Part shown: positions 12,291 through 24,243 of the stretch, piece by piece
Layout of the letters: every line of letters starts with the position of its first letter
Numbering within the stretch: the stretch's first letter is position 1
Translations under genes and position numbers: made by a program
Assembly: GCA_003254925.1 (NCBI GenBank)
Contig: QANZ01026610.1
Coordinates: forward strand, 62,001-126,000
Direction: 5' to 3'
Length of the DNA stretch: 64,000 bases
DNA from: Chamaecrista fasciculata
Lineage: Eukaryota; Streptophyta; Magnoliopsida; Fabales; Fabaceae
Notes under the pieces: generated by a model
The model's database searches: none
Told to the model about the DNA's origin: nothing
The model's input: the letters and a program-made list of their open reading frames with translations, nothing else

Positions 12291-15136
12291 AAATGTTCCC
12301 TACTAGAGGTAACTTGGATTTTCCGGTTGGTATAAACTGTGAAAGAAGAATAGTACATTGTCCATCTGTAAAACATTTAACAATTGCATCTCATTCAACT
12401 ATTCAAATGCTGAAATTGCAAGAAAAAATATTGAACTTTTCATATCATTTCACTTTGGAAGAGTTCAATATGCCAGCACTGTGTATATTTCTGAGATTCC
12501 ATAAACATTTGAGCGCAAGTCTTCAGCCTCTAGCCACAGCCAACAAGGAAAGGAGGTGTAAACCTTGTACGGAGATAAGGAAATTGATCGATGTTTCTGC
12601 ACAAGGGTCAATAGCTTCAGAATATGAAGATATATATGGTACATATTTCCAATTATTTAGTACAGAAGTTTATGTGTACCATGCATGAGGAGGGAGGGAA
12701 AGACACAATAAGATTACAGAGAAATCAACAGGACTCATTGATTACAGAGAAATCAATCTCTATAGCCATCAACACAGACAGCCAGACCGACTTGGATTAA
12801 GCTACCACGAGTTGGTCTAAAACAGACGAACCTCTTCAGACAGCTTTATCCAAGTTTTTCCTATATTATGATTGAGTTTAAACTTTTAATTTACAAGTAC
12901 AAGAACACCATTAGATCAATCCATATGAAGATAAGTATTCATATTACCAATAAACATGAGAAATGGTATAAATATCCTTTCAGGCAACCAAGTAGCATGT
13001 TGAGTGCTGACTTACACTAGCTTGCTTTCATATAATTCAACTAAAATTACACATGGCATTGACATTGGAATCTTTGTCAGCAAAGGGTATTAAATACATG
13101 GCTTATATCTTCCACATTTCACAAACCTCATTATTTGGAAACTGCAACATCACATTTTTATAAAACAGGAACAGTTAAGCAATTTCCAGAAGTATCATTT
13201 GTTAAAAGTATAACATAAGTTGTCTTCAGAATTTTCCTCAGCAAATCACAAACCTCAAATGCCTTAGCCTTATTGAGACAGCTATCACCACCTCATCAAT
13301 TCCACTAATTATACTATCATATATCAAATTAAATGCCTACACTTCACTAACTCTCGTAACTGATTGATGTTTTTGTATTAGCTGTTGATCTCCTCTCCAG
13401 AGTCAGTCATTTGGCTTCCCCATTTTGTTTTTAACCAATTACATTATTTCAGAGTTTCCAAGAATAAGATACACATGCCAGGAATAGTTTCTTGCAAGGC
13501 CTCATTAAATAATTTTCAGCAACTTAGAAAATCAAATGCATAGAACTCACCAATTCTTGTGACTGACTGATGCACTTGTGCCAGTTGTTGATTTTCCCTC
13601 TGGAATCAATCATCAATCATATTGCATTATTTTAGTGTTTCCAAGAATAATATCCACACGCCTAGAAGAATGGTTTCTTATAAGTACTTACCAAACAATT
13701 TTCAGTAACTTAGAAACCTTTTCCTCCACCCAGCTCGTTCACAAAATCTTCTCTTTTTTTTTTTTTTTTTTTTTTTTNTTTTTTTTTTTTTTTTCATCAA
13801 TTCACATAAGATAACTAAGGCCTAGGTATAGGGTCTCAACACTATCATACCAGCAGAGTCATTGCAATGGTAAAAGTTCATTGTTTTTCATTCTCAATCA
13901 TCTCATGAAACTTAAAAAAATGTACATGTACCATCTATATAAGCATAAAATCACCCAAATAATGATTCAGTCATGCACCAGGAAAAATATTATTTTTGAT
14001 TTTTTTTTTCAATCAAGTTCAAACAATCACAACAAGCAAAGTACTATTGGTGAGTTCCATGCTAAAAGGCTTTTCTTTCCCTAATAATTAATCATCTGAT
14101 GCCACAGAAGTTTCTAACAATATGTTCTTAAAATAGACATAAGCGCGTTCCTGTATCGATGTCAAATGTTAAGTGAGTATATTAATCATTTAGACATGTA
14201 CTAGGAAATAGTATTATATCTAATGAACAATGCATCAGAACACGGAACACTGATGTCTAGGTCATCGTAATGATCATTTATTCTAGCATATTGTGGGGAC
14301 AACAGAACTATCCTGTGGAGAAGTGAAGGACATGCAGAAAAAGATCCCATAGTAAATATGCCTGCCAAACTATCTATCAAAGGATCTCTACGTTGCAAAA
14401 AGCATCATAGAAATCATAATATAGTATTGAAGCATAATATAACCAACCCTGAATGTCATAAATATCTACTGATTATTTTGTTCACCGCTCCACAAAAGAG
14501 AAAAATGCAATTTACATATAAGAGGAATAATGCAAGATAAGGCCCTACGGAAAAATATATCTAGATCCAGTGCCAAACTAGACTTATAAGCTGAGAAGTA
14601 CCAGTAAAAAACTCACACTAGAGCATTCCAAACATGATATTTCATCATGAATGGTCCTCCAGTTTCAGATAGACACCCAAATGCCAATATTTTATGAAGT
14701 AGAGACAAATTGCAATAAAATAAATGATGAATTACCTGGGAGCACATGCACTGGCCAAGAAAATCGCCAACTAAATGTATTTGGACTAGTGGAAGCATCA
14801 GAAATTGATGTGACAAAGCTTTGGTGTATTGTCTTGTTCATGAAACTAGCCAAGTGCAAACAATTGGAATCCTCTGATTCGGGAAGGTTTAAAAGCTTTG
14901 TTTCTGGTGAAAAGATCTTTATTGTTTTAAGCAACACTTCCAATGACTATGTTTATATGAAATCACCAGGCAAGAAGGTACTATCACGGTTTATCTCAAA
15001 ACAAACAAATTCGAATATTCTATTTCTAAATGAGACGCCTAAGAGTTGCATGAAATTACAGGTTGAATGTCCTGAACATTCTTAAATGATCAAAGATGCA
15101 GCACCACTGGAAAATATGGTTGATGAAACTCAACTT
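12291..15136. other. Gene-free region downstream of the PORR gene, with a tandem duplication and a poly-T tract
   Basis: Base composition is less extreme than in the preceding region. Two open frames on + (12293-12688, 131 codons; 14651-15085, 144 codons) match no family I recognise and show no domain. The second lies directly beyond the convergent 3' end of the PORR gene and may be antisense to its 3' UTR. A poly-T tract with one undetermined base (13778) lies at 13754-13794. Confidence 0.4.
13340..13735. repeat. Degenerate tandem duplication, unit about 200 bp
   Basis: Two successive blocks share the order of landmarks: CACTAACTCTCGTAACTGATTG against CACCAATTCTTGTGACTGACTG, then the TGTTGAT tract, then GTTTCCAAGAATAA, and finally ATTTTCAG(C/T)AACTTAGAAA. 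The first block is about 13340-13530 and the second about 13548-13730. Confidence 0.7.
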
Positions 15137-16321
15137 CTAAACAACAGTATGCAACAAAGAACTCTTTCTGTCACACAGATCAATATTACCTCTACCACTA
15201 AGTGCTAAGAATTTATCATTAAATTGTAACAAAGGACACTTATCTATCAAGTTGGAGCCAAGGTAGGCTTCTTTAAGGAGAACTGTACTTCTTACACCTT
15301 TATTCGTGAGGTAAAATATCCCATGATGCTTTATCAGGCAAAGAAGTAACTTGGATGGTAAAAGATACTCAGCATGAAATGCATCTAGCTGTGTAGATGT
15401 CATCCTTTTCTCCATAGTCAAACTCAGGAGCTCATGCAGCACTGCAATAGCTCGTTTTCGAGCTTTAGGGTCAGCAGCTTCAAATCTTCTTGCATTCAAA
15501 TAGGGAGAAGGAAACTCCATTTTCTGCCACCTCTCAAGTTCCTCAAGATAACTAGCGTTTGGTCTAAAACCAGCTGCAAAATTAACTTTAAATGCAAATG
15601 GACCGCGAAAATTCCCATCTTTTGATATCTTTACTTTCCTTTGAGATCCAGAAGGCTTTAGAATTCCTCCTTCTTGAGCTAACCTAGTCTCCCTGGCAGT
15701 GACAGCTAATGATGAATCCCAATTTTCCAACACAAGACAATCTCTCCCATTGACTTCTTTCACTGAAAAGAATTGAGGATACTTAACAATCAACGAAGTC
15801 TTGAAATCATGTGGCAAACCCAATTCTGGCCCAACAAACTCTATTGTTTCAAGTGGAACACAGCACTCAACAGATAACATCAACAGCTTCCTCAAATTGT
15901 TAACCAAAATAGGTTCCATTAATTCCGTTACCTGAGCTTCTTCACTTGCAATCTTTCTGGCTTTTTCAGTGAGGCAAACAAAAGGAGGGGCTCTATTACC
16001 ACCACCAACATGGAAAATCGCGGGGTATCTCTCAATAGCAGCTATGAAATTCCATTTCTGTACAATCCCAACATGCTTTTCGAGGTCGCGGAGAAGGATA
16101 GATTGGTTCTTGTGGGATTGTATAATGGACTTGAGCTGCAGAATCAACGATGGCTTCTTCTGTAAATCCATGACCCTATCAAGTTCAGGGACCCTGTGGT
16201 AGATTTTCTTCTTGGGTCTTCTTCCACCCCCTGATTTGTGCTTGATTGCCATCCACATGAAACCATGCCTGTGATAATAAGGGGCTGATCCTCCTAGTCC
16301 TGGTTGGAGATGCCGACGCAT
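15137..16321 (-). CDS. PORR-domain (plant organelle RNA recognition) protein
   Basis: This is a single-exon gene of 394 codons. After a basic, Arg/His/Lys-rich N-terminus (about residues 1-40, plausible as an organelle transit peptide) comes the PORR domain (formerly DUF860), starting at the hallmark PELDRVMDLQ and covering most of the protein. Further family marks are the LEKHVG...ERYPAIFHV segment, LPHDFKTSLIVKYPQFF and the C-terminal HGIFYLTNKGVRSTVLLKEAY. PORR proteins bind group II intron RNAs and promote splicing in mitochondria or chloroplasts. An in-frame TAG 13 codons upstream of the ATG supports the chosen start. The length is usual for the family. The compartment and target intron cannot be read from sequence, and assignment to a particular WTF paralogue is not attempted. 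Confidence 0.92.
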   Translation of the reverse strand: MRRHLQPGLGGSAPYYHRHGFMWMAIKHKSGGGRRPKKKIYHRVPELDRVMDLQKKPSLILQLKSIIQSHKNQSILLRDLEKHVGIVQKWNFIAAIERYPAIFHVGGGNRAPPFVCLTEKARKIASEEAQVTELMEPILVNNLRKLLMLSVECCVPLETIEFVGPELGLPHDFKTSLIVKYPQFFSVKEVNGRDCLVLENWDSSLAVTARETRLAQEGGILKPSGSQRKVKISKDGNFRGPFAFKVNFAAGFRPNASYLEELERWQKMEFPSPYLNARRFEAADPKARKRAIAVLHELLSLTMEKRMTSTQLDAFHAEYLLPSKLLLCLIKHHGIFYLTNKGVRSTVLLKEAYLGSNLIDKCPLLQFNDKFLALSGRGNIDLCDRKSSLLHTVV

Positions 16322-16800
16322 AAATGTATTCTTGAATATGGCGAGAGAGATATGGATCTACAAGAAGCTAAAAATTAAAAAATTTTGGGATTGTCTCAAA
16401 GGGTTTTGAATCCTCACGAATGAACTCAAAAATTGGAGAGATTGGCGTCTGGCTACTCTGCATATAGCGCTATTTCACGCAGGTCGCTTGAAACGGCACC
16501 GTTTCTGTTGTTTGAAACGGTGCGTATAGAGCTTGAAGAAGAAGCGAGGGTCTGTGAAGATGAAGCAGAATCTACAGAGACATGAACACATTGATAAAAC
16601 AGCTCAAAAGTCAAAATAGTTGGCGATTTCTTTCTTCTTCTTCTTCTTTCATCTGCTTAATCCCATTTCTGTCCTGCCCTTTTCATCCTCCCTCTTCCCT
16701 GCTTTGTGATTTTTGCCGTGATCCGCAGCATGTCTATTGTTCACCATTTATGGCGTTTTCATCTCCGTTGTTCCCCTCCGTCGAACTCCATTTAACTTCA
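16322..16800. promoter_or_regulatory. 5' flank of the PORR gene, with a GAAACGGCACCGTTTC near-palindrome
   Basis: About 170 bp upstream of the PORR start lies GAAACGGCACCGTTTC (16490-16505), a nearly perfect palindrome, followed by a related half GAAACGGTGC (16514-16523). The spacing fits a proximal promoter element, but a fragment of a terminal repeat is also possible. No divergent gene on + could be supported beyond it. Confidence 0.35.
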
Positions 16801-16907
16801 TAAAATCGAAGGCCAAATACACGGCTCAGAAATTCATTCCACCAATAAAACAGGCTCAAAACGCAGCGTTGGTGCGTTTTGAGCTGTTTATTTGGCCTTC
16901 GATTTTA
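16801..16907. repeat. Nested palindromes
   Basis: The outer arms are 19 bp and perfect: TAAAATCGAAGGCCAAATA at 16801-16819 and its reverse complement at 16889-16907. Inside is a second perfect 12-bp pair, GCTCAAAACGCA (16854-16865) and TGCGTTTTGAGC (16873-16884). The sequence after the left outer arm (CACGGCTCAGAAA) also resembles the complement of that before the right arm. It is probably a very small MITE or remnant of terminal inverted repeats. Confidence 0.8.
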
Positions 16908-16948
16908 CAAAGCATATCGAAGGAGCACCTTTTTGCTAAAATAGTGAA

Positions 16949-17725
16949 GGGCAAAACCTCAAATTAGTCCCTCATGTATGGGGTAGATTTCAAATTGGTC
17001 TCTTATGTTTCATTTATTTCATATTGCCTATTGGTCTTACATATTTCTATAATTTCTCAAATTGATCTAAAAAATATTGAATTTAGTTATGGGTTAGACT
17101 ATAATGCAAAGTTTGATTCTTAACATAAGATGCAATGAGTCATGAGCCAATAAAATAATGACACGTGAAAAAGTTGATTGTATGTAACTAATGGTGTGAC
17201 TCCATACACAGTTGTGATTGGTTAAAAAAATTATTATTCTTTTTATTATTTTTTAGCATTAAATTATATCAATAGCTATAATTATGCCACATCTGTATTT
17301 GCATCTCATGTCAAGAATCAAATTTTGCATCTTAGACTAGCCCTTTAGTTATATCTCTCTTGTTTCAAGTTTAAATGCGACTAATTCAGAGTTACAGATT
17401 TCTTTCGACATGTTTCGAGGATGTCAACAAACGAGGTCAAATCAGGTTCGAAAATAGGTAACTCGTTTCAATGTCAAACAAATGAAGTTGGTCATATCCC
17501 TCTTAATTGAAATCTGAATGCGACGAGTTTGAAACTATATGTTAATTCTTGAAGAATTCTTTCTCTATCCAGTTGAGATCATTAGGTCAAATTACAACTC
17601 AAAAGTCAATTTGAGCCAATTTGAGAAATTATAAAAATATGTAGGGCCAATCTAAAACAAATAAAATATAAGTGACCAATTTGAAATCCACCGAATACAT
17701 AAGGAACCAATTTGAGATTTTGGCC
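16949..17725. mobile_element. Inverted-repeat (MITE-like) element of a dispersed family
   Basis: The left end GGGCAAAACCTCAAATTAG and right end CCAATTTGAGATTTTGGCC are inverted copies, and the similarity runs about 115 bp inward on each side (left to about 17066, right from about 17602). The centre carries a motif near GCGACGAGTTTGAAACTAT followed by AACAAACGAGGTCAAATC. Related fragments occur at about 28082-28400, 36184-36440, 37345-37790 and 53095-53765. I see no convincing target duplication and no coding capacity. Confidence 0.7.
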
Positions 17726-20100
17726 AATATAGTTAAAACTTAAAAAGAAAGAATTGACATGGATAAAATTAACATTTGCCTCGGTTCAATTATTAACAAT
17801 ATTAGTTGAAAACGTCGATGTCATAGTATTTGGTACTGATTGCAAATAAATATAGTAGTTTAAAACTTTAATTACATCTTCTTTCAAGTTTCAATAAAAA
17901 AATAATTGTTGTTATCTAGTTTTTATTACATCTCAATGTTTTCATACAATTAAAATAAAAAAAATCAAAACTGTAACAAACTCATTCAGTTTCTTATTCA
18001 TTTTCACTTTCATTTTGCAAGTGCTTCAAATTGATTTAAATTTTCAAGGTTTGTGACTTTGCACTCTTCATTCTCTTTGTTGCTTCATTCTTCCAAGTTT
18101 ATTTTATACTCTTGTGTAACTTTAATTGACTTTTTCTTTATTTGCACTTAATTCTTTTTCTAGCCTCTTGTAATATGACTTGTATTTCCCTCTTAAATTT
18201 GGTTTGAAGATTTTATACAAAGTCGAAGCAAGAATTGCAAATTAGCTGAAGAAAGATTTTACACAAAGTTGAAGGAAGATTTGTCATGATGTTAAGTCCA
18301 CTACTGGAAGAATAAGTGACACAGTTTCATTTCTCCAAGTGGAAGAATATAACAAGGTTAGATTAGATAGATATTTTTATATAATTAATTTAATTTTTTA
18401 AGTATTAGCAGAGATTTTTCCAAGTGACTCATGAATTGTGAAAATCATAATAGATTTAGTGGTAGTAAATAAAGAAGGAAACTATTTAAAAGGATGGATC
18501 ATATAATCAAACTTAAAGATAAAATATAAAGAATGTGTAATTTTATTATTCTTTTTTAAGTTTTTTCTAAAAAAAAATAAAATTGATAGGCTTTTTTAAA
18601 AAGGAAAAATTTATTGAAATATTGATTATTCAATTAAATAATTTTTTATTCATATCATTTATTAAATAATTTTTTAATAATTAATAATTTATTATTTATT
18701 AAAATTAAATTAAATATATTACATGTGCAACGCACACGCTTTTTACTAGTTCCTATCAAATGTATGAGTTTGTTTTTTATGTGCAATATTATATTTTATT
18801 CCAATGATTAAACATGCAAACAACTACTGATTGATTATAAAATCAAGAATTGAATTATGTGTGTAGGGTGAACTATGAATGTAATGTATTTATTCATCCC
18901 TACTAATCATGTATGCATATTTATGATGCATCTTTTATTTCCCTGAATTGTGCATGTGTGCTTGAAAATTGAAAATGCAGCACAGAATTCAACCCTAATT
19001 CAAAAGCAAAATGAGGGAGACTTAGTTGTATAGCAATGTATGTAATATATATTGCAGGATTAATCTTAATTCCATTATCATTACATTCAAGGAAAAGTGC
19101 TTCACATTGCTTCATTTCTTCACTTCGTATACGGACAAAACAAAATAAATTGATTTTTTCTTTTTCTTTGTTTCATAACTCAATTTTTTCTTCAACACAT
19201 TTTCAAAGTGAGATTATGCTACTTGCTAATCAATGAAAATTGCTATATCAGTGACTCCAAAACAAATTGCCTACAACTGATAGAGGACCCATGTGACCAA
19301 ATTTGACAGATTATGATAACTATAGTTGTGATTAGTAAATTCAACAGGCATAGAGGACCCATGTGACCAAATTTGACACATTATGATAACTATAGTTGTG
19401 ATAAATAAATTCAACAGGCATAGATATATTGTAGCCAAAAACTTCACTAAAACTAAACAATATCAAATTGGAGTGAAGAAATCATATTTGGACCTCTCTG
19501 GCACTCGATCAGCTGACGTGGCCCTTTTTTTTGTCTCCATCATTCAATTCATTACTTTTTATCTCAACCGATCAGTGCTTTTTTTAAAAAATGATAAGAA
19601 TACCTCAGTAATTTAACTTTCTAGTGATTATGCATGGGCAATGACAAAGCACTGAACGATGGAGATAAATCTCAACCGTTCAATGGTATCAAACAATTTT
19701 TCAATCTACCATGAGGAGAATTCACATTTATGAATTATGAATTATGTAACTCCCTGTAACAAAAACTACTGCAACACCTGCTGCTACGAGAAAATGCACG
19801 AATGCATTCTACAAGTGATATTAATTTGCATAAAAAGATCATGAACAATTGCACAACGCACAACACAGAATTATTGAACAGTACTTTTAACCAAAATTAC
19901 CATCAATAGTTCAATCAAACATCGATGAATTGGTATGGTCCAATAAAATCGATGTAATGAAGTTACTCATCTAAAACATCCAAATCCTAGAAGCAAATAT
20001 TGCCCAGAACAATAGAGACAACTAACTCACAAAATTACCGCAGTACAGAAACTCAAGACGAAGAAACATTGAAAACACACTAGTATCATCAACTAGATTC
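17726..20100. other. Gene-free AT-rich spacer
   Basis: No gene seen. The last part is presumably the 3' UTR and terminator region of the eEF2 gene. A 70-bp tandem duplication is listed separately. Confidence 0.5.
19281..19420. repeat. Tandem duplication, 2 x 70 bp
   Basis: The block beginning TAGAGGACCCATGTGACCAA at 19281 is repeated from 19351 with only a few differences by eye (for example CAGATT/CACATT, ATTAG/ATAAA). This indicates a recent local duplication. Confidence 0.92.
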
Positions 20101-20121
20101 AGAATTAACAGTCCGAAAAAT

Positions 20122-23100
20122 TTAAAGTTTATCCTCATATTCTGAAAGTGGAGTCATCTGCTCTTTGAGGCCCTTCCTCTTGCGGATATCAGCAACAAGT
20201 GTTGAAGCTTGTGATCCAGACTCCAATGGATCTGATGACATCATATCCCAATGATCAAACACACATTGTGGGAAAGCTTGTCCTGACGTGGCAGCCCTCA
20301 ATGTGCTTGAGAACCCAAATGACTCAATCACAGGAAGATATGCCTTAATGTTGTAAAGTGGGGTACCAGGCCTCTGCATTTCCTCAAACACATGCCCACG
20401 TTTCTGGTTCAGAACACTGTATATTCCACCAAGAGCTTGCTCAGGAGCCTGGATTTCCACAAGGTAAACCGGCTCAAGAAGCCTGGGTTTCGCAGTCAAT
20501 TGAGAAGCATAGAAGACCCTTCTGGCGGTCGGAATGATTTGACCGCCTCCTCTGTGGATAGCATCTGCGTGAAGAACAACATCACAGACTTCAAAGCATA
20601 TGGCCCTCATGTTCTCCTCAGCCAGTGCACCTTCTTTGGATGCCCACTGAAATCCAGCAACAACAGAGTCCTTGATTTCATTCAAGTACTGGACTCCCTT
20701 ACACATATCCACCACCATGTTGGGTCCAAGGGTCTCAGGTCCAAAGCACCAGATTTTCTTAGCAAGATCCTTGTCCCAACCATACTCTTCAGACAAGATT
20801 TTAGACCGAACCTTGGGATCATCTCTAGGTCCAATCTTGCCATCATCGATTGCCTCTGCAAGCCCATCCTCCATGGGTCTTGCTTCCATGTACAATCGGT
20901 TGTGCTTGTTTGGTGACTTGCTCATCACGGTACGGCAAGATCTCTCCAAAACAGTCTCACGGAAAGACACAACAGGGTCAGATTTTATGATCTCAGCTCC
21001 ACCCATAAAATCTTCTTGCAAATCTTTCAAGCATATCTCAAGGTGGAGTTCTCCTGCACCAGCAACAATGTGCTCTCCAGATTCCTCAATAGTACATACA
21101 ACCATAGGATCTGATTTGGCCAACCGTTTGAGACCTTCAACAAGTTTTGGAAGATCTGAAGCAACCTTGCACTGAACAGCAACACGGACCACAGGTGAGA
21201 CAGAAAACTTCATAGCTCGGATAGGATGGGCATCCACTTCTTTCTCATTTGTTAAGGTGGCATTCTTGGTAATGAATTGATCTAAACCAACCATGGCAAC
21301 TGTGTTACCACAAGGCACATCCTCGACAGTTTCCTGCTTCTTTCCCATCCAAATGACAGTTCTCTGCACACTCTTAACATACAAGTCTTTCTTCTCTCCA
21401 GGGACATAGTTGGGTCCCATAATTCTAACCTTCAAACCAGTGGAGACCCTACCAGAGAAGACACGACCAAAAGCAAAAAATCTCCCCTTATCAGATGCAG
21501 GAATCATTTTTGAGACATAAAGCATGAGGGGTCCTTCAGGATCACAGTTCCTAATTGCAGTGGCATAGGTATCATCAAGAGGACCCTCATATAAGTTCTC
21601 AACACGATATTTTTGGGCCGTTGCTGGGGATGGTAGGTGGAATATCATCATTTCCAAGAGTGCAGAACTTGCTGGGAGCCAAGTTTGCATAACACGTTTC
21701 ATCAAAGCTTTACCCATTAGGTCCTTCTCATCAGATTTCATGGTGACTCCAAGCTTTTGCAGCATAGGCCACAACTTATCCTTCTGATCATTCATACAAG
21801 TATTAATGATCTGCTTGATAGGCTCATAACAAAACTGCACAAACCCACGCTTGCAGGTAGGAGAACCAGTATTCTTGGTGGTCCACTTCTTAGTGGCTGG
21901 ATCAAAGAAGTTCTCACCCCATAGCCTTTCCATCATCTTTGACTCATCAACTCCAAATTTCGAGGCATACATCTTAGCAAAGTTGGTCAGAGTGAAAGCC
22001 CAACCATGCAAACCAGCAGAAAAAGCAACTGTTCCTTTTTCTGGGTAAACCTGGACATCACCAAGGAGGGGATCTTCGTATGTAGCCATAATCACATTAG
22101 CATTCTCAATAACTCTTTGAAAAGTCTGGTAAGCCTCCTCTCCATCCACCTGGAGCTCAAGGAAACACCTGTCCATTTTATTAACAGTCAAAACAGGCCT
22201 AATCCTCTCTCCCAGTGCCTGCCGCAACACAGTTTCAGTCTGGACACAAACACCTTCAACACAATCCACCACCACTAATGCTCCATCAGTAATGCGAAGT
22301 GCAGCCGTGACCTCAGATGAAAAGTCCACATGTCCAGGAGAATCAATGAGATTTATGAGGTACTCATTGCCTTGGCGTTCTCCCTTGTAGCTCTTGAGAG
22401 AATCATCACTCATTTCATAGTAGAGAGAGATACCAGTAGACTTGATTGTAATACCACGCTCTGCTTCATCTTGACGAGTATCAGTCATACGGACATCACC
22501 TGCCACTTCTTGTGCTATAATACCAGCAGCAGCCACAAGAGAGTCTGTGAGGGTTGATTTTCCTGCAATTGGAAAGCAAAACAATAAAGTTAAATTCAGA
22601 CAATCAAACTGAAGCAATTTTATGTCATGGTAAAATATCTCAACAGCACTTGGACAAGTAACTTAATAGTTAGATCAAAATCCATTATTGATACCAAAAG
22701 CATGCAATCACAGGAAAAAATCTAAAATGCGTATTGCATCCAACACCAACAAAGTTTTTTAACCTATCAATTATCAAAAACATTTTTAAGAGACTCATGC
22801 AACAAGAGTAGCTTACTGTAGATCAATCACCACAACACAGTTAAATCTTTTTCTCACCCCACCCAAAGAAAAAAAACTAATGGGAAACTATATAATGAAA
22901 CCGAGAAAGTAAAAAACTAGAAAAAAAAAAAACAGTACTGGTCAATCCATACCATGATCAACATGTGCAATAACAGACATATTACGTATATTGTGCTTGT
23001 AGTCCATAATACGACGAAGTTCTTCCGCTGTGAACTTCACCTGCACATATTGACACAATTATCAAATTAAATGATGTCCAATCTATGAAAATTGGTGAAT

Positions 23101-23135
23101 TTGAAATACCTCAAGTAATTTCATAAACTTACCAT
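20122..23135 (-). CDS. EF2: Translation elongation factor 2 (eEF2)
   Basis: Three coding exons give an 843-residue protein, the standard plant eEF2 length: ATG alone at 23133-23135, then 22953-23040, then 20122-22562. eEF2 is the GTPase that drives ribosome translocation in the cytosol. All GTP-binding motifs are seen: AHVDHGKST (P loop, split by the last intron after the second G base), the RGITIKS switch I, DSPGH, NKMD and SAG. The diphthamide-accepting histidine falls at residue 700 in DAIHRGGGQ, and the C-terminus is the conserved EDKL-like end. Splice sites are GT-AG throughout (introns 23041-23132 and 22563-22952). The frame is intact and there is no sign of decay, so this is a working housekeeping gene. 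Two 5' UTR exons lie upstream. Confidence 0.98.
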
Positions 23136-24207
23136 CTTGACTTCTTGTTAACTTTCCACTACCTGAACTAATGTGAAGCTGCAAAAAGCATTAAATATAT
23201 AAATTTAGCCAAGTAACAAAAAAACCCAATTATAGAAACAGTTTAGTAATCAATAAAACTTTTGCCTCTAAATTGAAATAAAGCATCTTCTCACAGAATC
23301 AACAAAAAATATTATCGCCATTTCAATACGAATTACTGCTAATATGATATAGGACGAACATCAAGGTTAACAAACTTCCATTCCATAAAACTTTTTTTTT
23401 TTATGGCCAACGGAAAAGAAAAACAAAAAGATTTTAGAGATGCCTTAGTTTCAACTTTCAAGTTCTCTAAGCTTACAAGGATTACAAGGATGACGGCATC
23501 AAAGCACTTTCCAGATTCATAAATATAATAAAGAATACTTGTAAAAAGAAAAATAACAAGTTTGTTGTTAATAATAACTAATAAACATTACAGCAAAATA
23601 AAATCAGCCAGCAAAAGTCAATAATATTAATGCTTCTCAAGAGAACCCAGGTAATGCTCAACAATCAGATAAGCAGCTATTAACAAATCAGCAATTCAAA
23701 TATGAACCCAGTTACCCATTTAACCTTTAAAAAGGTCATCGAATGGCAAACTCACAAGGTAGGCATTACAGTTAAATCAAACAGTAAAATCCAAATCAAA
23801 GCAGATGCCCGAAAAAAAAGTTTTTAACTTTAAAGCGAAATAATAATCCAGATGACGAGTGAAACATGTCATACTGTTGACAATGAAAGGAAGGAAGCTA
23901 AATCATTTCACTGCGGAATGCCCATTTGCAGAAAGATTTTTCTTTACTTAAAAGAAGACTAAGCAAGGTGGAATCTAGAGATGGAACAGACAGCTTAACC
24001 AAAGCATAGATCTTCAGGAAGACAACTTCAAAATAGATAGAAAGAAGCAATAGAAGCACAGATCTGTAAGGGAATAGAAAAAGCGATAGAGAAAGAATGG
24101 AAAAACAGGAACCAAATATAGCAGAGAAAATCTAGCGAAAGCAAACCTTAGGAAAGATAGTGAGAGGCGGCGAGAGAAGTGGAAGCTGTGGTAGTATCTA
24201 ATCCCTC
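23136..24207 (-). other. eEF2 5' UTR exons and leader intron
   Basis: A non-coding exon 23136-23178 is joined directly to the ATG and is preceded by a TTTTTGCAG acceptor. Upstream, CCTAAG at 24147 followed by GTTTGC looks like the donor of the first leader exon, which runs back to about 24207. That makes a leader intron of about 968 bp (23179-24146). Long 5' UTR introns are common in highly expressed plant genes and often raise expression. Exact transcript start is inferred. Confidence 0.7.
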
Positions 24208-24230
24208 ACCTCAAGATCAAGACTCAAGTG

Positions 24231-24243
24231 TGTGTATATATGA
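24231..24243 (-). promoter_or_regulatory. TATA box of the eEF2 gene
   Basis: On the - strand TCATATATACACA lies about 30 bp upstream of the inferred first leader exon, the usual TATA distance. Confidence 0.55.

Noticed and set aside
12293-12688. 131-codon open frame on +
   Set aside because: Composition and sequence show no family resemblance; single isolated frame in non-coding-like DNA.
251-14600. MicroRNA genes in the long gene-free stretch
   Set aside because: No mature sequence of the conserved plant microRNA families was found by eye on either strand; lineage-specific ones cannot be excluded.
14651-15085. 144-codon open frame on + next to the PORR gene
   Set aside because: No recognisable domain and no promoter evidence; it is convergent with the PORR gene and likely lies opposite its 3' UTR.
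20392-22557. Several + strand open frames of 65-174 codons
   Set aside because: They are antisense shadows of the eEF2 coding exon.
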